A stretch of 64,000 nucleotides of DNA from Winogradskyella marincola (GCF_029624125.1 NZ_JARSBN010000004.1:248001-312000); one strand, 5' to 3'; numbered from the stretch's first letter, positions 18,461-28,113 are shown. Numbers and translations: made by a program. Notes: a model not told the origin generated them from the sequence alone.

Positions 18461-19498
18461 ATGAAATATACAACCTTACCAAATACAGATATAAAAGTTA
18501 GTAAAATATGTTTAGGCACCATGACTTGGGGCAATCAAAACACTCAAGACGAAGGTTTTGCCCAAATGGACTTGGCTTTAGACAAAGGCGTTAACTTTTT
18601 TGATGTTGCAGAATTATATCCTGTACCAGCAGGAGCAAAAACTTACGCAGAAACAGAACGTATTATTGGTAACTGGTTTGCCAAAACAGGAAACAGAGAC
18701 AAGGTTGTTTTAGCTACTAAAATTGCTGGTCCTGGCGATTATACTGCTCACATAAGAACTACTGGTTTTAGCAAACAAGCATTAAACGAAGCAGTAGACA
18801 ATAGTCTAAAACGCTTACAAACAGACTACATAGATTTATACCAATTGCATTGGCCAGAACGTAACACAAACACATTTGGCGTAAGAGATTATGTTCATAA
18901 TACTAATGATGGTTGGGAAGATAATTTCAACGAAATTTTACACAATCTCGATGAAATTATTAAATCTGGAAAAATAAAACACGTAGGTTTATCTAACGAA
19001 AAAGCTTGGGGAACCATGCGTTACTTAGAAGAGTCTAAGCATAACAACCTACCAAAAATGATTACCATCCAAAATGCATATTCTCTGTTATGTAGACCTT
19101 TTGAAGGTGATTTAGCAGAAATTGCTCACAGAGAAAGCATTGGTTTACTAGCCTATTCTCCAATGGCATTTGGCGTTTTATCTGGTAAATACATTAAAGG
19201 TTCGGCTGCAGATAATGCAAGACTAAAATTATTTCCAAGATTTTCTAGATATAGCAGTGATCAGGCTACAGAAGCCACAAAACGTTACTTACAAATAGCT
19301 GAAGATAACGGCATGTCCTTAGCACAAATGTCTTTAGCATTTGTTAACCAAAGACCTTTTGTAACAAGTAGTATTATTGGAGCAACAAACATAGAACAGC
19401 TTGAAGAAAATATTGATAGCATCAATATTACACTATCAGATGATGTGCTAAAAGCTATCAATAATGTTCATGCTGCTATTCCTAATCCTGCGACTTAA
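18461..19498 (+). CDS. aldo/keto reductase, Tas-like
   Basis: 345 residues, an NADPH-dependent TIM-barrel oxidoreductase. The N-terminus CLGTMTWGNQNT then FFDVAELYPVP (catalytic Asp48 and Tyr53) follows E. coli Tas closely. VVLATKIAGPG carries the active-site Lys and LYQLHWPERNTN the His. SSIIGATNIEQLEENI (about 310-326) is the NADP phosphate-binding part. The substrate is unknown. A repeat-like element lies directly upstream, and a short unknown gene follows after 9 bp. Confidence 0.92.
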   Translation: MKYTTLPNTDIKVSKICLGTMTWGNQNTQDEGFAQMDLALDKGVNFFDVAELYPVPAGAKTYAETERIIGNWFAKTGNRDKVVLATKIAGPGDYTAHIRTTGFSKQALNEAVDNSLKRLQTDYIDLYQLHWPERNTNTFGVRDYVHNTNDGWEDNFNEILHNLDEIIKSGKIKHVGLSNEKAWGTMRYLEESKHNNLPKMITIQNAYSLLCRPFEGDLAEIAHRESIGLLAYSPMAFGVLSGKYIKGSAADNARLKLFPRFSRYSSDQATEATKRYLQIAEDNGMSLAQMSLAFVNQRPFVTSSIIGATNIEQLEENIDSINITLSDDVLKAINNVHAAIPNPAT

Positions 19499-19507
19499 TC
19501 TATAGTC

Positions 19508-20038
19508 GTGAACAAAGAGGAATTTCAATATAGATTAATAGAATCTACTAAAAGACTGATTGATTTTACAAGTAACTCAGTCAAAAATTCTATTTCTAAT
19601 AATGTTGAATATCTAATTGAACCAAGCTCAAGATTAATAAGTAATCATTTAAATAATGATGAATTAAAGAGATTAAGAGAAATTAATACGCTTGAAGGAA
19701 AACACCAACCATTAACAAGAACTGTAGATTTATTATATGATTCTGGATTAGTTCCTCTTTGGATTGATATGGAAGTTTACAAATCATCCAAAAAGAAAAC
19801 CATTGTTAGGTTACTTTGTTCTAGACGATTTAGAAATGACTCAGACCTAAATTATAAAGTTAGTGAGTACCCTCCATTTAGTATTAAAATACCTTTGCCG
19901 CCTTGGGCTAAGAAAGACGTAAAATTTAATATTAATTGGCGTCACAATAAAATTAAACGCTATTGGCATAAATTAACGTGGAAATGGCAATACAAAAGAC
20001 GGATGAAAAGCAAAAAGTCTAACCGTAATTTCTATTAG
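19508..20038 (+). CDS. hypothetical basic protein
   Basis: 176 residues beginning with GTG 9 bp after the reductase stop. No signal peptide or membrane segment. The N-terminal half is helical and acidic-basic mixed. The middle has DLLYDSGLVPLWIDMEVYKS and KTIVRLLCSRRFRND, which reads as a small beta-rich domain. The last 45 residues are strongly basic and aromatic (WRHNKIKRYWHKLTWKWQYK). I do not recognise a family. The in-frame GTG start and its position make a real gene likely, perhaps co-transcribed with the reductase. Confidence 0.6.
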   Translation: MNKEEFQYRLIESTKRLIDFTSNSVKNSISNNVEYLIEPSSRLISNHLNNDELKRLREINTLEGKHQPLTRTVDLLYDSGLVPLWIDMEVYKSSKKKTIVRLLCSRRFRNDSDLNYKVSEYPPFSIKIPLPPWAKKDVKFNINWRHNKIKRYWHKLTWKWQYKRRMKSKKSNRNFY

Positions 20039-20114
20039 GCTATTTCTGTATTCATCCTATTTATTTCAACTATTATATTAGTGTTAATTCCTTAGCTAAT
20101 CCTTAGGTTTTTTC

Positions 20115-20122
20115 TACCTTTG
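20115..20122 (+). promoter_or_regulatory. -7 element of the MMPL-type transporter gene
   Basis: TACCTTTG matches TAnnTTTG, 55 bp before the ATG at 20178. A TTAG-type -33 half lies upstream. A normal leader is predicted here, unlike at glyS. Confidence 0.55.
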
Positions 20123-20177
20123 CGGCTCGTTTCAAATTAAGGCATTATTTGCTATTTAAAGAGGTAGAAAATTATAC

Positions 20178-22589
20178 ATGTTTAAACTATTGACCACAGG
20201 ATTTTGGGAAGGTGTTGCAAGGATTATTCTTCGTAATAAAATCTTCATTCTTTTAGTCATAATTGCGACGACTGTGTTCTTAGGCATGCAATGGAAACAT
20301 ATGCGCTTTACTTACACAGAAGCTAACATGTTACCTGACGACCATGAAGTTAACCTAACCTACAATAATTTCCTCGAAGTCTTTGGTGAAGAAGGCAATC
20401 TCATTGTTTTAGGAGTTAAAGATTCTAGCGTATTTACGGTTAATCAGTTTAATGCCTGGAACAACCTTGCAGAGTCCTTTAAACCTTATGACGAAGTTGA
20501 AACAGTGCTTTCAATAAAAGATCTTCAAAAACTGGTAAAGAACAACGAAAAGAAACAGTTTGATTTAGTTCCGTTCATAAAAGATTCTATATCTAGTCTT
20601 GATGAAATAAACAAACTACAAGAAGACCTTTTTAAGAAATATCCATTTTACGATAACTTTTTGTTTAATGCAGAAAACAAGACACTTCGAACTGCAATAT
20701 ACCTAAAGAAAGACATCGTTAATACGTCTACCAGAAAAGACTTTATTATAAATATTCTTGAAAAAAGAATACAAGAATTTGAAGCAAAACATCCTAAGCT
20801 AGATATTAAGGTGTCTGGTATGCCTTACATTAGAACATTAAATTCTCAAAACATTGTTGACGAAATTCCGATTTTTATTGGAGCAGCTTTGTTTGTGACT
20901 TCGTTAATTTTCTTTTTATTCTTTAGGTCTTTTAGAGCTACGTTTATATCACTGATTGTTGTTTGTATTGGTGTAATGTGGACCTTTGGAATCCTTGGTT
21001 TACTTGGTTATGAAATTACAGTGCTTACGGCTCTTATTCCACCATTAATTATTGTTATTGGTATACCTAACTGTATCTTTTTAATTAATAAATATCAGCA
21101 CGAAGTAAAATCGCATGGTAACAAAGTAAAGTCGCTACAACGTGTTATTACCAAAGTTGGTAATGCTACCTTAATGACTAATGTCACTACCGCTTCTGGT
21201 TTTGCAACGTTTATCTTAACCGAAAGCAAACTGCTAAAGGAATTTGGTATCGTAGCATCACTGAGTATTCTGGCAATTTTCATTCTTTGTTTACTTATCA
21301 TTCCGATAATGTACACGTTTTTGCCATATCCGAAAGAGCGTCATTTAGAACACCTAAATAAGCGTTGGATTGGTGGTTTTGTAGATTGGATGGAACGCAT
21401 GGTAAAACACAAACGTATTACCATTTACGTTACTGCATTTATACTCATCATGGCAAGTATGATTGGTATTAATCAAATGAAAATATCTGGTAGTTTGATT
21501 GAAGACATGCCAAAGGACAAACAATTTTTTAAAGACATTCGTTTTTTTGAAGAAGAGTTTAACGGCATAATGCCTTTAGAAATAATGGTAGATACTAAGC
21601 GTAAAAAAGGCGTTATGAAATTGGCGACTTTAAAACGCATTAATGAGCTTGAAGAACTTATTGAAGAAACACCAGAATTGTCTAAGCCAATCTCAGTGGT
21701 AAGCTTGGTAAAATATAGTAAGCAAGCCTACTTTAACGGCAACCCTAAATATTACCAATTACCAACCAGCCAAGAAAACAGTTTCATTTTGTCTTATGCT
21801 AAAAACTCATCTTCTGATGTAGATTTACTTAAGAATTTTGTAGACAGCACAGGGCAATATGCACGTATTACTACCTTTATGAAAGATATTGGTACGGATA
21901 AAATGGAACGTATTCAGGAAAATCTTCAGAATAAAATAGATAAAGTTTTCCCTAAAGAGCGTTACGAAGTTACTATGACAGGTAAAGCTTTAGTGTTTCA
22001 AAAAGGCACAAAATACCTTGTAAGAAACCTAGTTATTTCATTAACGCTTGCCATTATACTTATATCGCTATTTATGGCATATTTGTTCCGTTCGTTTAGG
22101 ATGATTATTGTATCACTTATCCCTAACCTATTACCATTGTTAGTTACAGCTGGTTTAATGGGTTATTTAGGTGTACCTATAAAGCCTTCAACAATATTAG
22201 TCTTTAGTATCGCTTTTGGTATTTCGGTAGATGATACCATTCATTTTTTGGCAAAATACAGACAAGAATTGCAAGCCAACCATTGGAAGATTAAAAAATC
22301 GGTTTACGCTGCGTTAAGAGAAACAGGAGTAAGTATGTTTTACACTTCAATTGTTCTGTTCTTCGGATTCTCTGTATTTACCATTTCTAGTTTTGGTGGT
22401 ACTGTAGCTTTAGGAGCTTTGGTTTCAATAACATTATTGTTCGCCATGTTATCTAATTTATTGTTATTACCATCGCTATTATTATCATTAGAACGTAATA
22501 TTGCCAACAAGGAAGTATTGCGTAAACCAACGATAGATATCATTCCTTCGGAAGATGATTCCGACGAGAACTCAAAAAACAAAGAATAA
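20178..22589 (+). CDS. RND-superfamily transporter, MMPL/HpnN type
   Basis: 803 residues with the duplicated RND layout. One N-terminal helix (about 23-40) is followed by a periplasmic domain (about 45-225) and a cluster of helices (about 230-385, IFIGAALFVTSLIFFLFF onward). The second half repeats this: a helix at about 413-432, a periplasmic domain, and helices at about 625-775. VDDTIHFLAKY in the second half is typical of the MMPL/SSD class, which exports lipids or hydrophobic compounds. There is no adaptor or TolC gene next to it, so it probably moves a lipid-like molecule within the envelope. The asnS gene follows by 31 bp on the same strand. Confidence 0.88.
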   Translation: MFKLLTTGFWEGVARIILRNKIFILLVIIATTVFLGMQWKHMRFTYTEANMLPDDHEVNLTYNNFLEVFGEEGNLIVLGVKDSSVFTVNQFNAWNNLAESFKPYDEVETVLSIKDLQKLVKNNEKKQFDLVPFIKDSISSLDEINKLQEDLFKKYPFYDNFLFNAENKTLRTAIYLKKDIVNTSTRKDFIINILEKRIQEFEAKHPKLDIKVSGMPYIRTLNSQNIVDEIPIFIGAALFVTSLIFFLFFRSFRATFISLIVVCIGVMWTFGILGLLGYEITVLTALIPPLIIVIGIPNCIFLINKYQHEVKSHGNKVKSLQRVITKVGNATLMTNVTTASGFATFILTESKLLKEFGIVASLSILAIFILCLLIIPIMYTFLPYPKERHLEHLNKRWIGGFVDWMERMVKHKRITIYVTAFILIMASMIGINQMKISGSLIEDMPKDKQFFKDIRFFEEEFNGIMPLEIMVDTKRKKGVMKLATLKRINELEELIEETPELSKPISVVSLVKYSKQAYFNGNPKYYQLPTSQENSFILSYAKNSSSDVDLLKNFVDSTGQYARITTFMKDIGTDKMERIQENLQNKIDKVFPKERYEVTMTGKALVFQKGTKYLVRNLVISLTLAIILISLFMAYLFRSFRMIIVSLIPNLLPLLVTAGLMGYLGVPIKPSTILVFSIAFGISVDDTIHFLAKYRQELQANHWKIKKSVYAALRETGVSMFYTSIVLFFGFSVFTISSFGGTVALGALVSITLLFAMLSNLLLLPSLLLSLERNIANKEVLRKPTIDIIPSEDDSDENSKNKE

Positions 22590-22620
22590 AAATTATCTTA
22601 GCATTCAAAATATTTAAAAA

Positions 22621-24054
22621 ATGACAACAAAAACTGTAGCAGAACTGCTTTCACAAGATGTGACCTTACAAGATGTTACCGTAAAAGGATGGGTACGAAC
22701 GTTTAGAGCTAACCGATTTATTGCTTTAAATGATGGTTCTACCATAAATAATATTCAATGTGTTGTAGATTTTGAAAATTTTGATGAAGCATTGCTAAAG
22801 CGCATCACTACTGGTGCTGCTGTTCATATTACTGGAGAATTGGTAGAAAGCCAAGGAAAAGGACAATCGGTAGAAATACAAGTAAAGGCACTTGAAGTTT
22901 TAGGTGACTCTGATGCTGAAACTTATCCTATTCAACCCAAAAAACACACGTTTGAGTTTTTAAGAGAAAACGCTCACTTGCGTACAAGAACAAGCACATT
23001 TAGTGCTGTAATGCGTTTACGTTCTTCGTTATCTTTTGCTATTCACAAGTATTTTAACGAAAATGGATTCTATTACATGCACACACCAATTATAACTGGT
23101 AGTGATGCAGAAGGTGCTGGTGAAATGTTTAGAGTAAGCACTCTAGATCCTAAAAATCCACCATTAACAGAAGATGGTGATGTAAACTATAAAGAAGATT
23201 TCTTTGGAAAAGAAACCAACCTAACCGTTTCCGGACAATTAGAAGCTGAAACTTTTGCAATGTCTTTAGGCAAAGTATACACCTTTGGACCAACCTTTAG
23301 AGCAGAAAATTCAAACACGTCTCGTCACTTAGCTGAATTCTGGATGATTGAACCAGAAGTGGCTTTTATGGACTTGGCTGGCAACATGGATTTAGCAGAA
23401 GATTTTATGAAGTCTGTTTTAAGCTACGTTCTTGAAAACAACAAAGAAGACTTAGAGTTTTTAGACAAGCGTTTGCAAGATGCTGAAAAGTCGCTACCTC
23501 AAGCAGAGCGTAGCCCAATGAACTTAATAGATAAAATTAAGTTTGTTGTAGAAAACAACTTTAAACGTGTAAGCTATACCGAAGCTATAGATATCCTTAG
23601 AAACTGTAAACCAAACAAGAAGAAGAAATTTAAATATATTATTGAAGAATGGGGAGCAGATCTTCAATCTGAGCACGAACGTTATTTAGTTGAAAAACAC
23701 TTTAAATGTCCTGTAATCTTATTCGATTATCCTGCTAACATTAAAGCCTTCTATATGCGCTTAAATGAAGATGGAAAAACCGTAAGAGCAATGGATATCC
23801 TTTTCCCAGGCATTGGTGAAATGGTAGGTGGCTCTCAGCGTGAAGAACGTTTAGATGTTCTTAAAGAAAAGATGAAAGCACTAGATATACCAGAAGAAGA
23901 ATTATGGTGGTACCTAGATCTTAGAAAATATGGTACAGCTGTACACTCTGGTTTTGGTCTTGGTTTTGAAAGGCTCGTAATGTTTGCAACAGGAATGGGT
24001 AATATTAGAGACGTAATTCCTTATCCAAGAACACCGCAAAACGCAGAGTTCTAA
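22621..24054 (+). CDS. asnS: asparaginyl-tRNA synthetase
   Basis: 477 residues, class IIb. An N-terminal OB-fold anticodon domain (VKGWVRTFRANRFIALNDGS) is followed by a catalytic core with HLRTRTSTFSAVMRLRSSL, ITGSDAEGAGEMF, the motif 2 region GPTFRAENSNTSRHLAEFWMIEPE and motif 3 GFGLGFERLVMFATGM. The insertion after GEMFRVS fits bacterial AsnRS, not AspRS; a separate aspS lies at 46080. A hairpin terminator follows at 24066. Confidence 0.96.
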   Translation: MTTKTVAELLSQDVTLQDVTVKGWVRTFRANRFIALNDGSTINNIQCVVDFENFDEALLKRITTGAAVHITGELVESQGKGQSVEIQVKALEVLGDSDAETYPIQPKKHTFEFLRENAHLRTRTSTFSAVMRLRSSLSFAIHKYFNENGFYYMHTPIITGSDAEGAGEMFRVSTLDPKNPPLTEDGDVNYKEDFFGKETNLTVSGQLEAETFAMSLGKVYTFGPTFRAENSNTSRHLAEFWMIEPEVAFMDLAGNMDLAEDFMKSVLSYVLENNKEDLEFLDKRLQDAEKSLPQAERSPMNLIDKIKFVVENNFKRVSYTEAIDILRNCKPNKKKKFKYIIEEWGADLQSEHERYLVEKHFKCPVILFDYPANIKAFYMRLNEDGKTVRAMDILFPGIGEMVGGSQREERLDVLKEKMKALDIPEEELWWYLDLRKYGTAVHSGFGLGFERLVMFATGMGNIRDVIPYPRTPQNAEF

Positions 24055-24065
24055 AAATAATATTA

Positions 24066-24102
24066 AACCTGTAAGGTATAAGTTACCTCACAGGTTTTTT
24101 TC
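24066..24102 (+). terminator. terminator of asnS
   Basis: AACCTGTAAGGTA pairs with TACCTCACAGGTT (one mismatch) around a short loop, followed by TTTTTT. Confidence 0.85.
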
Positions 24103-24129
24103 TTACTTTTATATTCAACAGAAATTTCA

Positions 24130-25593
24130 ATGTCCCTAAAACAGTATTTACAATTTAAGTTATCCCAGAAGCTGTCTCCTCAGCAAATTCAACTTATGAA
24201 GTTGATTCAGCTTCCTACACAAGCTTTTGAGCAACGCTTAAAACAAGAACTTGAAGAAAATCCTGCGTTAGATACTGGAAAAGATGAGCCTTCTGATGAT
24301 AATTTTGATGAGTTTGATAACTCTATTGACGATTACAACGATAATGACTCTATTGAGGCTGATGATATTAATATCGACGAGTATCTTAGTGATGATGAAA
24401 TACCAGACTACAGAACTCAAGCCAACAATTATAGCTCAGACGATGAAGAAAAAAGTGTGCCTTATGCAGCCGGAACATCGTTTACGCAACATTTAATCAA
24501 TCAACTTAATACATTTAGACTATCTGAACAAGAAGAGGAAATTGCTTATTTCTTAGTCGGCAGTGTAGATGAAAGTGGTTATATACGACGTTCTTTATCT
24601 GATATTACAGATGATTTAGCATTTACTCAAAATGTTTACACATCTGAAGAAGAGGTAGAAAAAGTCCTAAAGGTGGTTCAACAACTAGATCCTGCAGGTG
24701 TTGGTGCTCGTAATTTGCAAGAGTGCTTAAGTATTCAGCTAAATAGAAAAGAGCAAAATCCAGATGTAGAATTAGCCAGTAAGATCATCGACAAGGCTTT
24801 TGAACAGTTTACAAAAAAGCATTACAAGAAGTTGATGCAAAAGTTTAGCATTGATGAAGAACAACTTAAAGATGCTATTGAAGAAGTTGAACGCCTTAAC
24901 CCAAAACCAGGCGGTTCTTATGCTGGTAATAACAAAATTGTAGAGCATATTGTACCCGATTTTGCTATTAAAATTGTTGATGGCGAACTAGAACTTACCC
25001 TTAATGGCAGAAATGCACCAGAGCTACATGTTTCTAGAGAATATAGCAACATGCTTAAAGGTTACAAGGACACCAAAGAGAAATCTAAAGCGCAGAAAGA
25101 TGCTGTGCTCTTTATAAAGCAAAAGCTAGATGCTGCAAAGTGGTTTATAGAAGCTGTAAGGCAACGTCAGCAGACACTTTTTGTGACTATGAGCTCCATA
25201 ATGCACTATCAAAAAGAATACTTTCTTACTGGCGACGAGCGTAAGCTAAGACCTATGATTTTAAAGGATATTGCAGATGAGATTGAAATGGATGTTTCAA
25301 CCATTTCTAGAGTGGCAAACAGTAAATATGTTGATACACCTTACGGAACAAAATTAATCAAGGAATTCTTCTCTGAATCCATGACAAACGATCAAGGTGA
25401 AGAAGTCTCTACAAGAGAAATAAAAAAGATTTTAGAAACTGTAATTGAAGAAGAAAACAAAAAGAAACCTTTAACTGACGAAGCGCTTTCTAAAATTTTA
25501 AAAGAAAAAGGTTATCCTATTGCCAGACGTACCGTTGCAAAATACAGAGAGCAATTAGATATTCCGGTTGCTAGATTGAGAAAAGAACTATAA
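24130..25593 (+). CDS. rpoN: RNA polymerase sigma-54 factor
   Basis: 487 residues. Region I is glutamine-rich (LSQKLSPQQIQLMKLIQLP, residues about 12-30) and interacts with AAA+ activators. A long acidic region II runs from about 50 to 115. The core-binding region follows, then the HTH (LKDIADEIEMDVSTISRVANSKY, about 377-399), and the diagnostic RpoN box ARRTVAKYRE lies at the C-terminus. It directs transcription from -24/-12 promoters. No bEBP activator gene is in the window. A small membrane protein gene begins 7 bp after the stop. Confidence 0.96.
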   Translation: MSLKQYLQFKLSQKLSPQQIQLMKLIQLPTQAFEQRLKQELEENPALDTGKDEPSDDNFDEFDNSIDDYNDNDSIEADDINIDEYLSDDEIPDYRTQANNYSSDDEEKSVPYAAGTSFTQHLINQLNTFRLSEQEEEIAYFLVGSVDESGYIRRSLSDITDDLAFTQNVYTSEEEVEKVLKVVQQLDPAGVGARNLQECLSIQLNRKEQNPDVELASKIIDKAFEQFTKKHYKKLMQKFSIDEEQLKDAIEEVERLNPKPGGSYAGNNKIVEHIVPDFAIKIVDGELELTLNGRNAPELHVSREYSNMLKGYKDTKEKSKAQKDAVLFIKQKLDAAKWFIEAVRQRQQTLFVTMSSIMHYQKEYFLTGDERKLRPMILKDIADEIEMDVSTISRVANSKYVDTPYGTKLIKEFFSESMTNDQGEEVSTREIKKILETVIEEENKKKPLTDEALSKILKEKGYPIARRTVAKYREQLDIPVARLRKEL

Positions 25594-25600
25594 TATTTGG

Positions 25601-26209
25601 ATGAAAAATTTTCTTTTAAAAAGTATATCCTTTGTTTTTCATCCTTTGATAATGCCTCTGCTTGGTGTTATGTTTTATTTTCATAAAACACCTAGATATA
25701 TACCAAAACCTATTCAGAATGCTAAAATTTTCTCAATAGTTATTCTTACAATAATACTTCCTATTTTATTGTTCTTTTTGCTTAAAACCGTTAATAAAGT
25801 AGATTCTATATATCTAAAGAGCACTAAAGAGCGCTTAATTCCATTATTTATTAATTGCGTAATAATTACTTTAATTTTAATACGTGTCTTAACACCAAAT
25901 GAAATTGTAGAGCTGTATTATTTCTTTTTAGGCATTCTTTGTTCTACTCTGGCCTGTTTTATCATGGCCATTTTTAAAGTTAAAGCCAGCATACACATGA
26001 TTGCGGCTTCTGGCTTTTTTATGTTTGCAATTGCGGTTGGTTTACACTACCAAATTAATATTAATGGTACTATTGCTTTAATGATGATAATCATTGGTGC
26101 CATAGCAACATCTCGTTTACACCTTAAAGCTCATACTAATCAAGAGCTTATAATTGGCTTAATAACAGGACTATTTCCTCAATTATTATTTATGAAATAT
26201 TGGCTATAG
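25601..26209 (+). CDS. integral membrane protein with degenerate PAP2-like motifs
   Basis: 202 residues with about six hydrophobic segments, 7 bp downstream of rpoN and probably co-transcribed. The segment SRLHLKAHTNQE (171-182) matches SRx5HxxxD, the third PAP2 phosphatase motif, with Glu in place of Asp. KSTKERLIP (73-81) resembles the KxxxxxxRP motif, and IHMIAASG (131-138) sits where PSGH would be. It may be a diverged PAP2-type phosphatase, active or not; this is inference from motif spacing only. Its 3' end overlaps the convergent porT-like gene by 6 bp. Confidence 0.7.
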   Translation: MKNFLLKSISFVFHPLIMPLLGVMFYFHKTPRYIPKPIQNAKIFSIVILTIILPILLFFLLKTVNKVDSIYLKSTKERLIPLFINCVIITLILIRVLTPNEIVELYYFFLGILCSTLACFIMAIFKVKASIHMIAASGFFMFAIAVGLHYQININGTIALMMIIIGAIATSRLHLKAHTNQELIIGLITGLFPQLLFMKYWL

Positions 26210-26902
26210 AATATAAAACATTAAGCCGATTTTAAAAGCCGTTAGATTTAACGCAGCACCATCTAATTTTGAAGAATTATTAAAAATAGGGTTTAAGCCA
26301 TAATACGCATGTATATTCCACGTACCATAACCTGCACTTAGAGTTAAACCGTATTGAAGTCTGTTAAACTCATCAATATTAGATAGTTTTGTACTGCCCT
26401 GATCACTTTTTAGTTTTGTAGAATTATAAAAAAGGTAACCTAATTTAAAACCAGGATAAATTCTTAAAAAGCTATAATTGGTAGGTCTAGACTTCCTCCA
26501 TCTCAACTCAAAAGGCACTTCTATAAGATAAGTTGTAAACTTATTTTTAGACACATTTATTTCGCTTTCATCTATTACATTAAACGAAACTTTATTATTA
26601 GCGTCTGTAATAGCGATATTCTGATTAAAAGAGTTAGTAGATAAGCCCAAACCTAGACCTAATGCTATAGTTCGCTTTTTATTGATAGGCATGTCTCTAA
26701 TAAATCCTAAATGGAAGCCTGATGAAAAACCACTTTGACTCACATTAGCAGGCTTTTCATTAAGTAGATTATAGGTGACTGATATATAAAACTGATCTTC
26801 ACGATAGTTTTTATAAAGTTCAGATTTCTCTTTATCTGTTTTGTTTTGTGAAAAACTGATAAAGCTAGTAATGAATAAAACAACTAAAATGGTATTTTTC
26901 AT
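26204..26902 (-). CDS. PorT-like outer-membrane beta-barrel protein
   Basis: 232 residues with signal peptide MKNTILVVLFITSFISFSQ and alternating strands typical of the eight-stranded OMP_b-brl_2/PorT-like families: FHLGFIRDMPINKKRTIALGLGLG, YLIEVPFELRWR and YPGFKLGYLF. It ends in hydrophobic residues. In Bacteroidota PorT/SprT takes part in type IX secretion, but this fold is shared by many other proteins, so only the fold is claimed. It lies downstream of the ExbB/ExbD cluster on the same strand, separated by a terminator-like hairpin. Confidence 0.75.
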   Translation of the reverse strand: MKNTILVVLFITSFISFSQNKTDKEKSELYKNYREDQFYISVTYNLLNEKPANVSQSGFSSGFHLGFIRDMPINKKRTIALGLGLGLSTNSFNQNIAITDANNKVSFNVIDESEINVSKNKFTTYLIEVPFELRWRKSRPTNYSFLRIYPGFKLGYLFYNSTKLKSDQGSTKLSNIDEFNRLQYGLTLSAGYGTWNIHAYYGLNPIFNNSSKLDGAALNLTAFKIGLMFYIL

Positions 26903-26939
26903 AAAGATAAAACTACAAAATCTTTATAGTATATAAAAC

Positions 26940-26970
26940 AAAAACGCCCTGATTACTCAGGACGTTTTAT
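26940..26970 (-). terminator. hairpin after the ExbD cluster
   Basis: AAAACGCCCTGA pairs with TCAGGACGTTTT (one mismatch) around TTAC, 22 bp after the distal exbD stop on the minus strand. The minus-strand T-tract is short, so some read-through into the PorT-like gene is possible. Confidence 0.65.
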
Positions 26971-26991
26971 ATATAAAAATTAAGACTATTT

Positions 26992-27453
26992 TTATTCAGC
27001 TTTAGCGTTAGCTATATACATTACTTTTAATGTATTTGCTTGTCTAAGCTCTTGCTTAATATCAGAAACTAAACCAGCATGAGTGTTTTTGTCTACTTTA
27101 AGACCTACTACAAATTTTGGTTTTAACTCTTCTACTAACTCATCTTGAGCTGCACGAACACTAGCTTGTACTTCTTCTACTTTAATGATTTTGTCATTAA
27201 ATTGTATAACTGGCTCAGTACCCAATTGCTTAAATTGTTCACTAGGTTCACCAGCATATATAAAAGCTGTTCTGTCTTTCTTAAGCTTCTCAACCTGGTC
27301 TGCACTAGGCAAACTGTTCTTAATCATTAGAGAGCTATCTCTCATTACGGTTGCTACCATGAAAAAGAAAAGTAACATAAATACAATATCAGGTAAAGAC
27401 GCCGTTGAAATCGCTGGCAAGTCTCCTTGTTTTCCTTTTTTAAACTTTGACAT
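26992..27453 (-). CDS. exbD: ExbD/TolR-family protein (distal copy)
   Basis: 153 residues. A cytosolic basic N-terminus is followed by one membrane helix (about 22-40) that carries the family's essential proton-path Asp (Asp22 in SLPDIVFMLLFFFMVATVM), and then a periplasmic domain. With ExbB it harvests the proton motive force to energise TonB or a related machine. Second of two consecutive exbD genes, 12 bp after the first. Confidence 0.92.
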   Translation of the reverse strand: MSKFKKGKQGDLPAISTASLPDIVFMLLFFFMVATVMRDSSLMIKNSLPSADQVEKLKKDRTAFIYAGEPSEQFKQLGTEPVIQFNDKIIKVEEVQASVRAAQDELVEELKPKFVVGLKVDKNTHAGLVSDIKQELRQANTLKVMYIANAKAE

Positions 27454-27465
27454 AATTGTTACTTT

Positions 27466-28107
27466 TTAACTTTTATCTGGTTCTGCTTCAGACAATTTCA
27501 TAGGGAATAGTTTCTTAATGTCCTCTATACGTGCATTGAGAATAGTATCCTTACTAAATTGATTCTTCTCTTTTTCTTCTAACATAGTCTGATAAACTTT
27601 CTCTACCCCTTGGTATTCTTTTAAGTTACCAAACAAACGTTTAGCTTCTCTCTCTCTTAAGAAGTTATAGGCTGCAACAAGTTCGTTTTGTACATCTATA
27701 TACTTCTCGTAAGACGTTTCTCTATCGTGTTTCATAGATATGATTGCTTTTTCTGGGTGATCAGACGAAGTTTCGTCTCTACTACCCTTACAATAATCAC
27801 ATCTTTCACCTGCTGGGTTTGTACCACCACCATTATCTAAAAACTCTATAGCTGCTTTTCTTAAATCCTTTAATTCCATTTGCTCATCTTCTACAAGCAA
27901 TTGGTTATTACGGTTTATAAGAACAGTAAATAAGTTCTTTTGTTTAATAATAGGTGGTTCAACTTCAGAGTCGTCAATAGGTGGCAAACTTCTTAATAAA
28001 CCTTTATCTTTTTCTATGGTAGTTGTTACCAGGAAGAAGATTAGTAGTAAGAAGGCAATGTCAGCCATTGAACCTGCATTAACTTCTGGTGCTGCTCTTT
28101 TTGCCAT
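27466..28107 (-). CDS. exbD: ExbD/TolR-family protein with a CxxC insertion (proximal copy)
   Basis: 213 residues, longer than the usual 130-150. The helix ADIAFLLLIFFLVTTT carries the conserved Asp16. The periplasmic part has an extra stretch with GERCDYCKGSRDE (Cys103 and Cys106) and then a long helical C-terminus. The CxxC could bind metal or form a disulphide outside the inner membrane; this is not a usual ExbD feature. It lies between the small membrane protein and the second exbD. Confidence 0.9.
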   Translation of the reverse strand: MAKRAAPEVNAGSMADIAFLLLIFFLVTTTIEKDKGLLRSLPPIDDSEVEPPIIKQKNLFTVLINRNNQLLVEDEQMELKDLRKAAIEFLDNGGGTNPAGERCDYCKGSRDETSSDHPEKAIISMKHDRETSYEKYIDVQNELVAAYNFLREREAKRLFGNLKEYQGVEKVYQTMLEEKEKNQFSKDTILNARIEDIKKLFPMKLSEAEPDKS

Positions 28108-28113
28108 ACCTTA

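Noticed and set aside
26204-26902. Type IX secretion component PorT/SprT
   Set aside because: Only the small-barrel fold is supported; many unrelated Bacteroidota proteins share it, and no other T9SS gene is nearby.
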